Translations under genes and position numbers: made by a program | Shown: positions 29,220 through 38,295 of the stretch, piece by piece | Numbering within the stretch: position 1 is the stretch's first letter | Layout: each line of letters starts with the position of its first letter | The notes under the pieces: generated by a model | What the model saw: only the letters and a program-made list of their open reading frames with translations | Database searches by the model: none | What the model was told of the DNA's origin: nothing | NCBI RefSeq assembly: GCF_028680575.1 | Contig: NZ_JAPCKI010000020.1 | Location: forward strand, 1 to 64,000 | DNA: 64,000 nucleotides | Reading direction: 5' to 3' | From: Acidovorax benzenivorans | GTDB taxonomy: Bacteria; Pseudomonadota; Gammaproteobacteria; Burkholderiales; Burkholderiaceae_C

Positions 29220-29311
29220 GGCATTTTTCCCTTGAAATGCGGCGTGGCCGCACACACCTCTCTGCCATGCGGCGACCACGTCGAGAGCCGCGCAGTGTAT
29301 AGGAGTTACCC

Positions 29312-29704
29312 ATGATCTTCGCCCCCATGATCCGCCGCGCCGCTTATGCCCAAGCCCCCCGTTCCGCCGATCTGGCGCTGCAACGTTTTCTGATGGGCGC
29401 GCTGGCACAGCCTGCAGCCACAGCACCCGCCGCTGGCTGCAGCGTGACGCAGGACGACAAGGCCACCACCCTGCAACTGGATGTGCCCGGCCTGGCCCGC
29501 GAGCAGCTCTCGATCAGCATTGAAGGCCAAGTGGTGCAGGTGCAAAGCGTAGAAGGCGCGCCGCGCAAGGTGCAGCGCGCATGGGAGTTGCCCACCGAGA
29601 TTGACGCCAGCGCCAGCACCGCCAAGCTGGAAAACGGCGTGTTGACCCTGACACTGGTCCGCCTGGAGCCTGTGAGCAAGGCCACCACGCTGACCATCCA
29701 CTGA
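29312..29704 (+). CDS. Small heat shock protein, Hsp20/alpha-crystallin family
   Basis: 130 residues. The alpha-crystallin domain runs from about residue 42: KATTLQLDVPGLAREQLSIS, then RAWELPTEIDASASTAKLEN and GVLTLTLVRLEP, with the A-x-x-x-N-GVLxLxL signature. It is a short form with an abbreviated N-terminus and no obvious C-terminal IxI tail. Such proteins hold unfolding proteins in solution. GGAG precedes the ATG at good spacing. Confidence 0.9.
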   Translation: MIFAPMIRRAAYAQAPRSADLALQRFLMGALAQPAATAPAAGCSVTQDDKATTLQLDVPGLAREQLSISIEGQVVQVQSVEGAPRKVQRAWELPTEIDASASTAKLENGVLTLTLVRLEPVSKATTLTIH

Positions 29705-29737
29705 AGCGGGTTACCCCCAGGGCGATGGCGCATGGCG

Positions 29738-29810
29738 ACCATCGCTATATTTTCAATAGCAATCAAGGCATGATGCACTAGCGCTTCATGCCTTTTTTGC
29801 TTGTTTTTCT
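29738..29810. repeat. AGCTAT/AGCGCT dispersed palindromic repeat, copy 4
   Basis: CGCTATATTTTCAATAGCAA is followed by GGCATGATGCACTAGCGC and CATGCCTTTTTT. The GGCATGA and TCATGCC arms with the T-run look like an intrinsic terminator for the hsp20 gene. The segment lies between hsp20 and the convergent MacB-like permease gene. Confidence 0.65.
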
Positions 29811-29875
29811 CCCACAGGCCTGCGCAGGCTTGGTGAGACACGCCAAGGCATCCCTCCAGCCGCCCAGGGCCCTAC

Positions 29876-31081
29876 TCACTCATGCCGCAGCGCATCGATG
29901 GGGTCCATGCGCGCAGCGCGCCGCGCCGGGAAGTAGCCAAACACCACGCCAATCCCGGCGGAGAATACAAACGACAGCAGGTTCACGCCGGGGTTGAACA
30001 GGTAGGGCACGCCCATCAGCCCCGACAGCGCGAGCGACGCACCCGTGGCCAGCACGATGCCGATGAGCCCACCCAGTGCAGCCAGCACCACGGCCTCGAT
30101 CAGGAACTGCAGCAGCACCTCGCGCTCCAGCGCGCCGATGGCCAGGCGCAGGCCGATCTCGCGGGTTCGCTCGGTCACGCTCACCAGCATGATGTTCATG
30201 ATGCCGATGCCGCCCACCAGCAGGCTCACGGCGGCCACGGCGCCCAGCAGCGTGGTCAGCACCTTGGTGGTGCCCGAGAGCGTGTCGGCCAGCTGTTTGG
30301 TGTCGAGCACGTTGAAGTTGTCTTCGTCCGAGTCTGAGAGCTTGCGCAGCTCGCGCAGCAGCTGCGTCAGGCTGGCCTTCACCCTCTCTGGGTCGCTGCC
30401 ATCCTTCATCGACACCAGCAGCGTGTTCACCCGCGTGTTGCCGGTCACGCGACGCTGCAGCGTGCGCAGGGGCACCAGCACGGTGTCATCCTGGTCGTTG
30501 CCAAACGCACCCTGCCCTTTGGACGCGAGCACGCCCACCACCTCGCACGAAAACGCCTTCACGCGCAGCTGGCCGCCCACGGCATCGGCGGTGCCAAACA
30601 GCTCGCGCCGCACGGTTTCTCCGATCAGGCAGACGGCGGCACCCGCGCGCAATTCCGCATCGGTAAAGACGCGGCCGCTGCGCAGCGTCCAGTTGCCGGT
30701 CTCCAGCCAGGCGTTGGTGCTGCCGATCACGCTGGTCGTCCAGTTGCGCCCGCCCACCACGGCGGTGGCGGCGGCGCGCGCCTCGGGCGCCACGGCCAGG
30801 ATGCCGCCGATCTGCTGCGCGATCACGTCGGCATCGGTGTCCTTGAAGGCCGGGGCGCCGGTGCCGCCGCCGGGCCCCATGCGCTGGCCGGGGCGTACCT
30901 GCAACAGGTTGGTGCCCAGGCCCGAGATCTGGTTCTGGATGGCCAACGTGGCGCCGTTGCCCAGCGTGACCATGGTGATCACTGCGCTCACGCCGATTAC
31001 GATGCCCAGGATGGTGAGGAAGGAGCGCATGAGGTTGCGCCGGATGGAGCGCAGCGCCAGCAGTAATGTGTTGAGCAGCAT
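29876..31081 (-). CDS. MacB-like ABC transporter permease (FtsX-type)
   Basis: About 401 residues. One N-terminal membrane segment (SFLTILGIVIGVSAVITMVT), a large periplasmic MacB_PCD domain, then three membrane segments with VGGIGIMNIMLVSVTERTRE and GLRLAIGALEREVLLQFLIE, the FtsX signature. It ends ARRAARMDPIDALRHE, as MacB does. The start overlaps the ATPase stop (TGATG). In E. coli MacB the ATPase is fused to this domain; here the two are separate genes. With the adaptor and outer-membrane factor it forms a tripartite efflux pump. Confidence 0.92.
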   Translation of the reverse strand: MLLNTLLLALRSIRRNLMRSFLTILGIVIGVSAVITMVTLGNGATLAIQNQISGLGTNLLQVRPGQRMGPGGGTGAPAFKDTDADVIAQQIGGILAVAPEARAAATAVVGGRNWTTSVIGSTNAWLETGNWTLRSGRVFTDAELRAGAAVCLIGETVRRELFGTADAVGGQLRVKAFSCEVVGVLASKGQGAFGNDQDDTVLVPLRTLQRRVTGNTRVNTLLVSMKDGSDPERVKASLTQLLRELRKLSDSDEDNFNVLDTKQLADTLSGTTKVLTTLLGAVAAVSLLVGGIGIMNIMLVSVTERTREIGLRLAIGALEREVLLQFLIEAVVLAALGGLIGIVLATGASLALSGLMGVPYLFNPGVNLLSFVFSAGIGVVFGYFPARRAARMDPIDALRHE

Positions 31082-31857
31082 CAGTGGTCCCCTGAATCCG
31101 AGGAGACCACGGCCGGTGCGGTAGATACCGCAGCAGTGTCCAGGCCCTTGGGGTGCGGATTCGGCGCGTCGCTGTCCACCACCCCGTCCACGAACCGCAC
31201 GATGCGCCGCGCGTACTGGGCCATGTCGGGCTCGTGCGTGACCATCAGCACGGTGATGCCATGGTCCACATTCAGGCGCCACAGCAGCTCCATGATCTCG
31301 AAGCTGCGTTGCGTGTCGAGGTTGCCGGTGGGCTCATCGGCCAGCAGCACATCAGGCTCGGTGACGATGGCGCGTGCAATCGCCACGCGCTGCTGCTGCC
31401 CGCCCGACAACTCGGCGGGGGTATGGTGCTCCCAGCCCGTGAGGCCCACGGCCGCCAGCGCGCGCGCTGCCGCAGCGTGGCGTGCGGTGGCCGACTCACC
31501 CCGGTACAGCAGGGGCAGCTCCACATTCTCTTGCGCCGAGGTGCGTGCCAGCAGGTTGAAGCCCTGGAACACAAAGCCAAAGTAGCGCCGCCGCAGCCGC
31601 GCCCGCTCGTCGCGCGAGAGCGACTCCACATGCACGCCCTTGAACAGGTATTCGCCCGTGGTGGGCCGGTCCAGGCAGCCCAGGGTATTCATGGCCGTGG
31701 ACTTGCCCGAGCCACTGGGGCCCATGATGGCCACGAAGTCGCCCTGCGCGATGTCCAAGTCCACGCCCTTAAGCGCCTGAAAGGCCAGTGCCCCTTCGCC
31801 ATAGACCTTGGTCACGCCACGCAGGCGGATGATGGGAGTGTCGCCCGCCACGCTCAT
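31081..31857 (-). CDS. MacB-like ABC transporter ATP-binding protein
   Basis: 258 residues. Walker A IMGPSGSGKSTAMNTLGCLD, signature ELSGGQQQRVAIARAIV, Walker B VLLADEPTGNLDTQ and H-loop LMVTHEPDMAQYARRIV match the LolD/MacB class. The Cys-Leu-Asp after Walker A is a class mark. The start overlaps the adaptor stop (ATGA), and its stop overlaps the permease start, so translation of the three genes is linked. It drives efflux of an unknown drug, peptide or siderophore-like compound. Confidence 0.92.
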   Translation of the reverse strand: MSVAGDTPIIRLRGVTKVYGEGALAFQALKGVDLDIAQGDFVAIMGPSGSGKSTAMNTLGCLDRPTTGEYLFKGVHVESLSRDERARLRRRYFGFVFQGFNLLARTSAQENVELPLLYRGESATARHAAAARALAAVGLTGWEHHTPAELSGGQQQRVAIARAIVTEPDVLLADEPTGNLDTQRSFEIMELLWRLNVDHGITVLMVTHEPDMAQYARRIVRFVDGVVDSDAPNPHPKGLDTAAVSTAPAVVSSDSGDH

Positions 31858-33209
31858 GGCTTGGCCCCTGCCGCGCGCTGGTCGGTGATCACGGCCATGC
31901 CGGGGGTGAGTCCTTCGCCAGTCACCTCGGTGTGGCGGCCATCGCTGATGCCCACCTGCACATCGATGGGCTTAGCGGCACCGTCCTGCAGCACCCACAC
32001 CTGCCGCGTCTTGCCCGCCTCGCCCCCCGCACCCGGTTTGCGTGGGCCCGAGCCTGAGCGGGGCATGCGCGGCATGAGCTGCGACATGATGCCGCCGCTA
32101 CTGCTGCTGCCGCCCGATGCAGCAGGCTTGGCACCACCCTCACCCGGCTTGCCCTCCGCACCCGCAGCCTGCGCGGGCGTGAAGCGCAGCGCCGTGTTGG
32201 GCACCAGCAGCACGTCCTTTCGCTCGGTGGAGGTGATGGTGGCTGCAGCCGTCATGCCGGGGCGCAGGCTCATGTCGCTGTTGTTCACCTCCAGCCAGGT
32301 GATGTAGGTCACCACGTTGTCCGTCTTGGTGGAGCCAAACGACACCCGCGTGACCTGGGCCGGGTAGCGGCGAGAGGGATAGGCACTGACCGTGAAGCTA
32401 GCGTCCTGCCCCACCTTGACCGAGCCCACATCGGCCTCGTCCACGCTCACATCCAGCCGCAGCCGCGTGAGGTCTTCGGCCACGGTGAACAGCGTCACCG
32501 CTTGCAGCGATGCGGCCACCGCGTTGCCGGGCTCTACCGTGCGGGTCAGCACCACGCCGTCGATGGGCGAACGGATGGAAGCCTTGGACAGGTTGGTCTC
32601 GTCGGTGGACAGCGCGGCGCGTGCATCCTCTACCGTGGCGCGTGCGCTGGTTTCATCAGCGCGGGCGCGGTCCAGCGTGGCCCGGCCTGCGTCCAGCTCG
32701 GAGGCCGATGGCACCTTGCCGCCGGACAGGCGGGCGACTTCTTCGAGCCGACCAAAGTTGGCAATAGCCTCCTTGGTGGTGGCCACGGCCTGGGCCAGGC
32801 GGGCCTGCGCCGACGCCAGCGAGGCGCGCGAGCGCAGCACCTGGGATTCGAGCTTGGCGGTGTCCAGCTCCACCAGCAGCTGCCCCTTCTTGACCTTGTC
32901 GTTCACATCCACCAGCACGTTGCGCACGGTGCCCGACAGCTCGCTGCCAATGGTGACCGAGCGCGTGGGCTGCAGCGTGCCGTTGGCCGACACGGTGAGT
33001 GTGAGATTGCCCCGGCGCAGCTCTTCGGTGACATAGGTGGGTGCAGTGCTGGCGCTCTGGCGCGTCTGCCAGGCGTAGACACCGCCCGCCACGATGGCCA
33101 GCGCTGCCACACCCAGCCACAACGACGTACGCTGCCACCAACGGCGCCTGCGGTCCGCACCCAGAAGTGCTTCGAGGCTGGACGAAGGAGAGGAAGGTTT
33201 ATCAGTCAT
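31854..33209 (-). CDS. macA: MacA-like periplasmic adaptor (membrane fusion protein, HlyD family)
   Basis: 451 residues. One membrane segment near residue 32 (SLWLGVAALAIVAGGVYAW), then the lipoyl half (TIGSELSGTVRNVLVDVNDK VKKGQ region), a long helical hairpin, and the beta-barrel with IRSPIDGVVLTRTVEPGNAV. These fit MacA. An unusual Gly/Ser/Pro-rich insert with a run of serines (near residues 360-410) lies between the barrel and the membrane-proximal part. Order in the operon is outer-membrane factor, adaptor, ATPase, permease. Confidence 0.9.
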   Translation of the reverse strand: MTDKPSSPSSSLEALLGADRRRRWWQRTSLWLGVAALAIVAGGVYAWQTRQSASTAPTYVTEELRRGNLTLTVSANGTLQPTRSVTIGSELSGTVRNVLVDVNDKVKKGQLLVELDTAKLESQVLRSRASLASAQARLAQAVATTKEAIANFGRLEEVARLSGGKVPSASELDAGRATLDRARADETSARATVEDARAALSTDETNLSKASIRSPIDGVVLTRTVEPGNAVAASLQAVTLFTVAEDLTRLRLDVSVDEADVGSVKVGQDASFTVSAYPSRRYPAQVTRVSFGSTKTDNVVTYITWLEVNNSDMSLRPGMTAAATITSTERKDVLLVPNTALRFTPAQAAGAEGKPGEGGAKPAASGGSSSSGGIMSQLMPRMPRSGSGPRKPGAGGEAGKTRQVWVLQDGAAKPIDVQVGISDGRHTEVTGEGLTPGMAVITDQRAAGAKP

Positions 33210-33264
33210 AAGATCAAATCAGTTACTCATAGCGCATGAAACTGGCGCGGCCAAAGCGCAGGCA

Positions 33265-33363
33265 GCCGAGCAAGGGCCGCCCCGCAGCGAGGGCTGCGTC
33301 CCCCAGCCCGCATTGCGCAGCAATGCGAGAGCGGGGGGGAAGGCGCGCAGCGACTCAGGGGGG
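33265..33363 (-). repeat. CCCCTGAG-type 3'-end repeat, copy 3
   Basis: Read on the minus strand it begins just after the stop of the outer-membrane-factor gene with CACCCCCCTGAGTCGC and ends with GCGGGGCGGCCCTTGC. It fills the gap between that gene and the adaptor gene. Confidence 0.7.
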
Positions 33364-33367
33364 TGCT

Positions 33368-34822
33368 TCATGTCTTCCAGCCACCGCCCAGTGCCTTGTA
33401 GAGGCGCACATGGTCCGCCGCGACGGCAGCGGTGGTGATGGCCACGCTTTCTTGCGTGGACAGCAGCGTGCGCTGCGTCTCCAGCACCGCCTGAAAGTCG
33501 ATGAGGCCGCTGCTGTAGCGCTGCTGCGCCAGCAGCGCCGCATTGCCCGCTGCATCGGCGGCGGCCACCAGGCGCGTTAGCCGCTCGCGGTCGCCACGCA
33601 GGGCCACCAGCGCGTTCTCCACATCCTGCAGGGCCGTGAGCACCGTGGCCTCGTAGGCCACGCGAGCCTGCTCCAGCGCTGCCGACTGCACGCGCACCTG
33701 GGCGCGGGCGGCACCACCGTCCAGCAGCGGGATGGACACACTGCCCAGCAAGGCGCTGGTCACCGCACCACCGCCCGACAGCGCGCCCAGCGTGAGGGCA
33801 CGCAGGCCCAGCGAGCCGCCGAGGGAGAAGCTGGGGTAGCGCGCCGCATCGGCCTGCGACACGCGCGCCAGGGCGGCAGCAATGCGCTGCTCGGCCGCAC
33901 GCACATCGGGGCGCTGGCGCAGCGTCTCCGCCGGGATCGCCAGCGCCAGTTCTGCCGTGGGCTGCGGCACGGGCGCGCTGGCGGCCAGGGCCGCGTCGAG
34001 CGCGCCGGGCACCTGGCCCGTCAGCACGGCCAGGCTGTAGCGCGACTGCGCCAGACTGGCTTCGAGGGTGGGAATCTGCGCGGCGGTCTGCTCTGCGGCG
34101 GCGCGGGCTTGCTCGGTGACGAGCGAGGTGGTCAGCCCGGCCTGCAGACGCCACTGCGTGATCTGCAGGGTCTCCTGCTGGCTGGCCAGGTTGCTGCGCG
34201 CAATGGCCAGGCGCTGCTGCAGCCCGCGCAGCTCGATGTAGTTGACGGCCACCTCGGCGGCCAGCGACACCTGCACGTCGGCCAGACTGGCCTCGGCTGC
34301 GCGGGCATCGGCCTCGCTGGCGTTCACGCCGCTGCGCAGGCGGCCAAACACGTCGGGCTCCCAGCTCGCATCAAAACCGGCTTGAAAGGTATTGTCCGTG
34401 CCGTTGCTGGCCCGGCTGCGCTGCGCCGAGGCGGATGCGCCCACGCTGGGCAACAAGCTGGCCGACTGCACATCCACCTGGGCTCGGGCCTGCCGCAGCG
34501 CAGCCTGCGCGGTGCGCACGCTGGTATTGGCCTGCAGGGCCTGTTCTACCAGCGTGGTCAGCAAGGGGTCGTCCAGGCGCTGCCACCACAGGGCCAGGGG
34601 CGTGGCCGCTGCACCTTGCACGGTGCCGCTGGCCCCGTTGCCTGCCCAGGCCGGGGGAACAGCCACCACGGGCAACGTGCCGTCTGTGGGTGCCAGGCTG
34701 GCGCACCCGGTGGCGGCCAGCACACACAAAGTCAGGGCCGCATGCCTCCAGGGCGCCGCGCGCAAGGTGCGCGTTGCGCGGGCGGTGGGTGCGCCTGGAG
34801 AGGCCGGGTAGAGAAAACGCAT
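33368..34822 (-). CDS. Outer-membrane efflux lipoprotein, NodT/TolC family
   Basis: About 484 residues. The N-terminal lipobox LAATGC (Cys near residue 40) marks a lipoprotein. Two OEP repeats follow, with typical long helices (SASAQRSRASNGTDNTFQAG, SWEPDVFGRLRSGVNASEAD) and AIPAETLRQRPDVRAAEQRI, the conserved junction motif of NodT proteins. It forms the outer-membrane channel for the adaptor and MacB-like proteins encoded after it. The ATG at 34822 is preferred over the TTG two codons upstream. A TTGTGAGC/GCTCACAA inverted repeat lies 30 bases upstream. Confidence 0.9.
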   Translation of the reverse strand: MRFLYPASPGAPTARATRTLRAAPWRHAALTLCVLAATGCASLAPTDGTLPVVAVPPAWAGNGASGTVQGAAATPLALWWQRLDDPLLTTLVEQALQANTSVRTAQAALRQARAQVDVQSASLLPSVGASASAQRSRASNGTDNTFQAGFDASWEPDVFGRLRSGVNASEADARAAEASLADVQVSLAAEVAVNYIELRGLQQRLAIARSNLASQQETLQITQWRLQAGLTTSLVTEQARAAAEQTAAQIPTLEASLAQSRYSLAVLTGQVPGALDAALAASAPVPQPTAELALAIPAETLRQRPDVRAAEQRIAAALARVSQADAARYPSFSLGGSLGLRALTLGALSGGGAVTSALLGSVSIPLLDGGAARAQVRVQSAALEQARVAYEATVLTALQDVENALVALRGDRERLTRLVAAADAAGNAALLAQQRYSSGLIDFQAVLETQRTLLSTQESVAITTAAVAADHVRLYKALGGGWKT

Positions 34823-34851
34823 GGGCAAGGGCTACGCAAGGGAAAACCCCA

Positions 34852-34876
34852 TTGTGAGCAGCGATTGCGCTCACAA
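34852..34876. promoter_or_regulatory. Inverted repeat upstream of the efflux operon
   Basis: TTGTGAGC (34852-34859) and GCTCACAA (34869-34876) are perfect inverted 8-mers nine bases apart, about 30 bases before the first gene of the efflux operon. The half-sites equal those of the symmetric lac operator, but the spacing differs, so no LacI protein is implied. It is a likely repressor or activator site. Confidence 0.5.
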
Positions 34877-34987
34877 CGTACCCACTGGGTCAAGCCCGCG
34901 TAAAGAATTGATGCAAGGCGACGACTGCGCCACCGCCTGTCGCCGCACCGCGCAGACGGCTCAACACGCCGTTGGCCCAGGCTCCGC

Positions 34988-35983
34988 TCAGTGTGCGTGC
35001 AGCGACTCGTCGCGCAACAGCACCACGGGCGCAAATGCCCGAGCCCGGTATTCGCTGGGGCTGTACCCCACATGCGAGCGGAACGCCCGGCTGAAATGCG
35101 CGCTGTTGCTGAAACCCCAGGACAGCGCAATGTCGGTGACCGAGCGCTGTGCATGCGCCGGGTGGCGCAGGTCACGCAGGCAGGCCTCCAGGCGGCGGCG
35201 CTGGATCATGGCGGCCAGGGTTTCCTCGTCATCAGCCACCGCGTTGTACAGGTGCCGCTTGCTGCAATTGAGCGCCTGGGCCATGCGGTCGATGGTGAGG
35301 TCCGGGTCGCCCAGGTGGCGGTCGATGTACTGGCTGATGCGGTCGCGCAGGGCCTCGCGCTGCGACAGCAGGCTCTCTTGCCCGTTGCGCTCCAGCAGCG
35401 ACAGCTGCACCAGGTGCGTGATCACATCGGCCACGCCATCGGCGGCGGCATCCGACATGGTGGGCAACTCGGAAAATGCAGCGCGCATGGTGTCCCAGGC
35501 CAGACGCGACACGCCCGAGGTGCCCGAAAAGCGCTGCACCATCAGGTCGTCCAGCTTGAGCTTGCGCTCGGGCAGTTGCTCCTTGGGAATCATCAGCACC
35601 ATCTGGCGCACGGCCTCGGGGTTGCTCACGGCATAGGCGCGCGTGGTGTCGTACACGCTCCACTCGCCGGGCGACAGCCACACCTGGCGCCCGTTCTGCT
35701 CAAAGCACGCGCGCCCTTCCAACTGCACCACCACCTTGATGTAGGCGCGGTCGCTGCCCCGGATGAGGCTGGGGGTGCGCACCACACGGTGGCGGCTCAC
35801 GTTCAGCTGGCACAGGTTCACATACCCCGCCCTGCCGGAGGTGATGTGGCCCGCAAAGGCCTCGTCGCCAAAGGCATCGGACTCCAGCCCGCCAATGAGG
35901 CGCCACACCGCATCGCCCCACAGGTGCAGGCGGTCGCGCGCAGGCACAGCGTCGGTCGATACCTCGGTCAGGGGGTGGGCCAT
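34988..35983 (-). CDS. AraC-family transcriptional regulator (FeaR-like)
   Basis: 331 residues. The N-terminal AraC-binding-like domain has the cupin-type strands (VVVQLEGRACFEQNGRQVWL, SPGEWSVYDTTRAYAV). The C-terminal two helix-turn-helix motifs are DPDLTIDRMAQALNCSKRHL and RSVTDIALSWGFSNSAHFSR followed by AFRSHVGYSPSEYR. It is divergent from the ABC importer and aldehyde dehydrogenase genes, so it most likely activates them in response to the imported compound. Regulators of this layout often sense aromatic or amine compounds. It could also affect the efflux operon that follows it in the same direction. Confidence 0.9.
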   Translation of the reverse strand: MAHPLTEVSTDAVPARDRLHLWGDAVWRLIGGLESDAFGDEAFAGHITSGRAGYVNLCQLNVSRHRVVRTPSLIRGSDRAYIKVVVQLEGRACFEQNGRQVWLSPGEWSVYDTTRAYAVSNPEAVRQMVLMIPKEQLPERKLKLDDLMVQRFSGTSGVSRLAWDTMRAAFSELPTMSDAAADGVADVITHLVQLSLLERNGQESLLSQREALRDRISQYIDRHLGDPDLTIDRMAQALNCSKRHLYNAVADDEETLAAMIQRRRLEACLRDLRHPAHAQRSVTDIALSWGFSNSAHFSRAFRSHVGYSPSEYRARAFAPVVLLRDESLHAH

Positions 35984-36203
35984 GGTGTCTCCAGTGCGGG
36001 GGTGCGCAAGCCTGATGGTTATGCGGCTGAATTATCGGACGCCCAGGTACCCCGCGCCACCAAGGGAAATCCGGGTAAACCCGTTGCCGCTTGCACGCTG
36101 AGGCAAGCGTTTTGTGCACGCTGAGCGCAGCGCGCAGGAGCCCGTCTACCTACGATTCCCAGCACGGCGTGCACCACGCAGGCCCCATCCGAGGAGACAC
36201 ACA

Positions 36204-37412
36204 ATGACAGCACACCAACCCTCCAAGCGCCAGTGGATCAAAGGCGCCGCCGCCACGGTCGGCACCCTGGCTGTGGTACCCCAGCTGTGGGCCCAAGGCA
36301 GCAGTGCCAGCCCCGTGCGCATCGGCTACGCCATCGCGCGCACAGGCCCCTGGGCGGCCGGTGCCCAGGTCAGCCAGGAGCCCAACTACCTGCTGTGGGC
36401 CGAACAGGTGAACGTAGCAGGGGGCCTGAACATCAAGGGCACCAAGCGTCCCATCGAACTCATCGGATATGACGACCGCAGCGAGACCGAAACCTGCGTG
36501 CGCACCTACGAAAAGCTGATGGGCAGCGACAAGGTGGACCTGATCCTGCCGCCCTGGGGCTCGGGTGCCAACTTCGCCATCGCACCGCTGGCCAACCGCT
36601 TCGGCTACCCGCTGCTGGCGCCCACGGCGCTGTCGCGCAAGCTGATCGATATGAACCTGCCTTACTTCTTCTCCCTGCTGCAGCAGCCCGACAAGATGAT
36701 GGGCGCGCTGGTGGACATGCTGGTGGCCAACAACGTCAAGACCATTGCCATCGTCTACATGGACGACCTGTTTGGGCTGGAGAACTTTGCTGCGCTGAAC
36801 AACGCGCTCAAGAAGACCAGCATCCAGGTGCAGGAGCGCAAGAGCTACCCGCTGGGCGTGAAGGACCTGGCGCCCGTGCTGCGCGGCATCAAGGACCAGA
36901 ACCCCGACGCCTTCATCGGCATCACCTATCCGCCCGACACCATCCTGGCCAGCCGCCAGGCACGCGAAGTGGGCCTGACCCCAAAGTTCTTCTACGCCGC
37001 GGTGGGCACGGCCTTCCAGCTCTACAAGAACGTGATGGCCGCCAACACCGAGGGCGTGATTGGCATGGGATCTTGGAGCGTGAAGACCAGCCCCGAGGCC
37101 AAGGCGTACTTCGACGCCCACGTGAAGAAGTTCAACAAGGAGCCCGACCGCTGGGCCAGTGGCCACGCCTGGGCGGGCCTGCAGATCCTGCAGCAGGCGG
37201 TGGAAAAGGCGGGGCTGGACCGCAAGGCACTGCGCGAGCACATCGCCAAGAACGAGTTCAAGACCATCTTGGGCGGCATCCGCTTCCAGGGCAGCGAAAA
37301 CGCCTCCATTCCTGGCACCGTGAGCCAGTGGCAGGGCAACGACTTCGAGGTCGTGTGGCCCAAGGACCGTGCTACAGCACAGCTCAACACATCCAAACCC
37401 GCCTGGAAATAA
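36204..37412 (+). CDS. ABC substrate-binding protein of the aldehyde dehydrogenase-linked importer
   Basis: 402 residues. The signal (KRQWIKGAAATVGTLAVVPQ, ending LWAQG) has a KR pair but not a clear twin-arginine motif. The Peripla_BP_6 fold starts VRIGYAIARTGPWAAGAQVS. It heads a complete five-gene importer (binding protein, two permeases, two ATPases). GAGGAGACACACA precedes the ATG at 36204, so I prefer it over earlier starts. With an aldehyde dehydrogenase as sixth gene, the substrate is probably an aromatic or other carboxylate or aldehyde-yielding compound, not leucine. Confidence 0.88.
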   Translation: MTAHQPSKRQWIKGAAATVGTLAVVPQLWAQGSSASPVRIGYAIARTGPWAAGAQVSQEPNYLLWAEQVNVAGGLNIKGTKRPIELIGYDDRSETETCVRTYEKLMGSDKVDLILPPWGSGANFAIAPLANRFGYPLLAPTALSRKLIDMNLPYFFSLLQQPDKMMGALVDMLVANNVKTIAIVYMDDLFGLENFAALNNALKKTSIQVQERKSYPLGVKDLAPVLRGIKDQNPDAFIGITYPPDTILASRQAREVGLTPKFFYAAVGTAFQLYKNVMAANTEGVIGMGSWSVKTSPEAKAYFDAHVKKFNKEPDRWASGHAWAGLQILQQAVEKAGLDRKALREHIAKNEFKTILGGIRFQGSENASIPGTVSQWQGNDFEVVWPKDRATAQLNTSKPAWK

Positions 37413-37416
37413 CAAA

Positions 37417-38295
37417 GTGTCTTTGACCTCCTGGGCCGAACTGGTCGCCAGTGGCCTCATTACCGGCGGCATCTATGCGCTAGTGGCCATGGGCCTGAAC
37501 CTGCAATATGGGCTGATGCGCATCATGAACATCTCGCATGGCGAGTTTCTGATGCTGGGCGCCTTCCTCACCTGGTCGGCGCACACCCTGTGGGGCATCT
37601 CGCCGCTGCTGCTGATGCCGCTGGCTTTCATCGCATTGTTTGTGTTGGGGGTCGTGGTGCACGCGCTGTGCTTCAAGCGCCTGGCGGCGCGCGCGCCGAA
37701 CGTGGACGTGTTCGAGGCGCGCAGCCTGATGGTGGGCTTCGGCCTGATGTTCCTGGTGCAGAACACCGCACTCCTGATCTGGGGCGGTGACCTGCGCGGG
37801 TACGAATACCTGGCCGACCCGGTGCAGATTGCGGGCATGCGCTTCACCGAGAACAAGCTGGTGCTGTTTGGCGTGGCACTGGCGCTGTCGGCCGCGCTGA
37901 TCGCGCTGCTCAAGCTCACGCTGCTGGGCAAGGCCGTGCGGGCACTGATGCAGTCGCCCACCGGGGCGCAGCTGGTGGGCATCAACACCCGGCGGCTGCA
38001 CCCGATGATGTTCGGCATTGGCCTGGGCCTGTCGGGCGTGGCGGGTGCGCTGCTGTCCATGACGTATGAGATTTCGCCATCGATGGGCGAGCCCTACACC
38101 GTGACCGCCCTCATCGTCATCACACTGGGCGGCTTTGGCAGCCTGGCGGGCAGCCTGGCCGGTGGTCTGCTGCTCGGTGTAGTCGAAGCCCTGGGCATGC
38201 ACTTCAGCAGCCCGTCTCTCAAGATGCTGCTGAGTTACGCGGTGTTCATCGGCGTGCTGATCTGGCGCCCCAACGGACTGTTCTCCAAAAAATGA
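37417..38295 (+). CDS. livH: Branched-chain-type ABC permease, LivH family
   Basis: About 292 residues from the GTG at 37417, four bases after the binding-protein stop. It opens SLTSWAELVASGLITGGIYA and has LNLQYGLMRIMNISHGEFLM, the LivH signature, plus VGINTRRLHPMMFGIGLGLS and LGGFGSLAGSLAGGLLLGV. Eight or more membrane segments are visible. The frame extends upstream into the binding-protein gene, but the GTG gives the family N-terminus. Confidence 0.92.
   Translation: MSLTSWAELVASGLITGGIYALVAMGLNLQYGLMRIMNISHGEFLMLGAFLTWSAHTLWGISPLLLMPLAFIALFVLGVVVHALCFKRLAARAPNVDVFEARSLMVGFGLMFLVQNTALLIWGGDLRGYEYLADPVQIAGMRFTENKLVLFGVALALSAALIALLKLTLLGKAVRALMQSPTGAQLVGINTRRLHPMMFGIGLGLSGVAGALLSMTYEISPSMGEPYTVTALIVITLGGFGSLAGSLAGGLLLGVVEALGMHFSSPSLKMLLSYAVFIGVLIWRPNGLFSKK

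Noticed and set aside
34852-34876. True lac operator
   Set aside because: Half-sites match, but the nine-base spacing differs from the symmetric operator and no lac genes are present.
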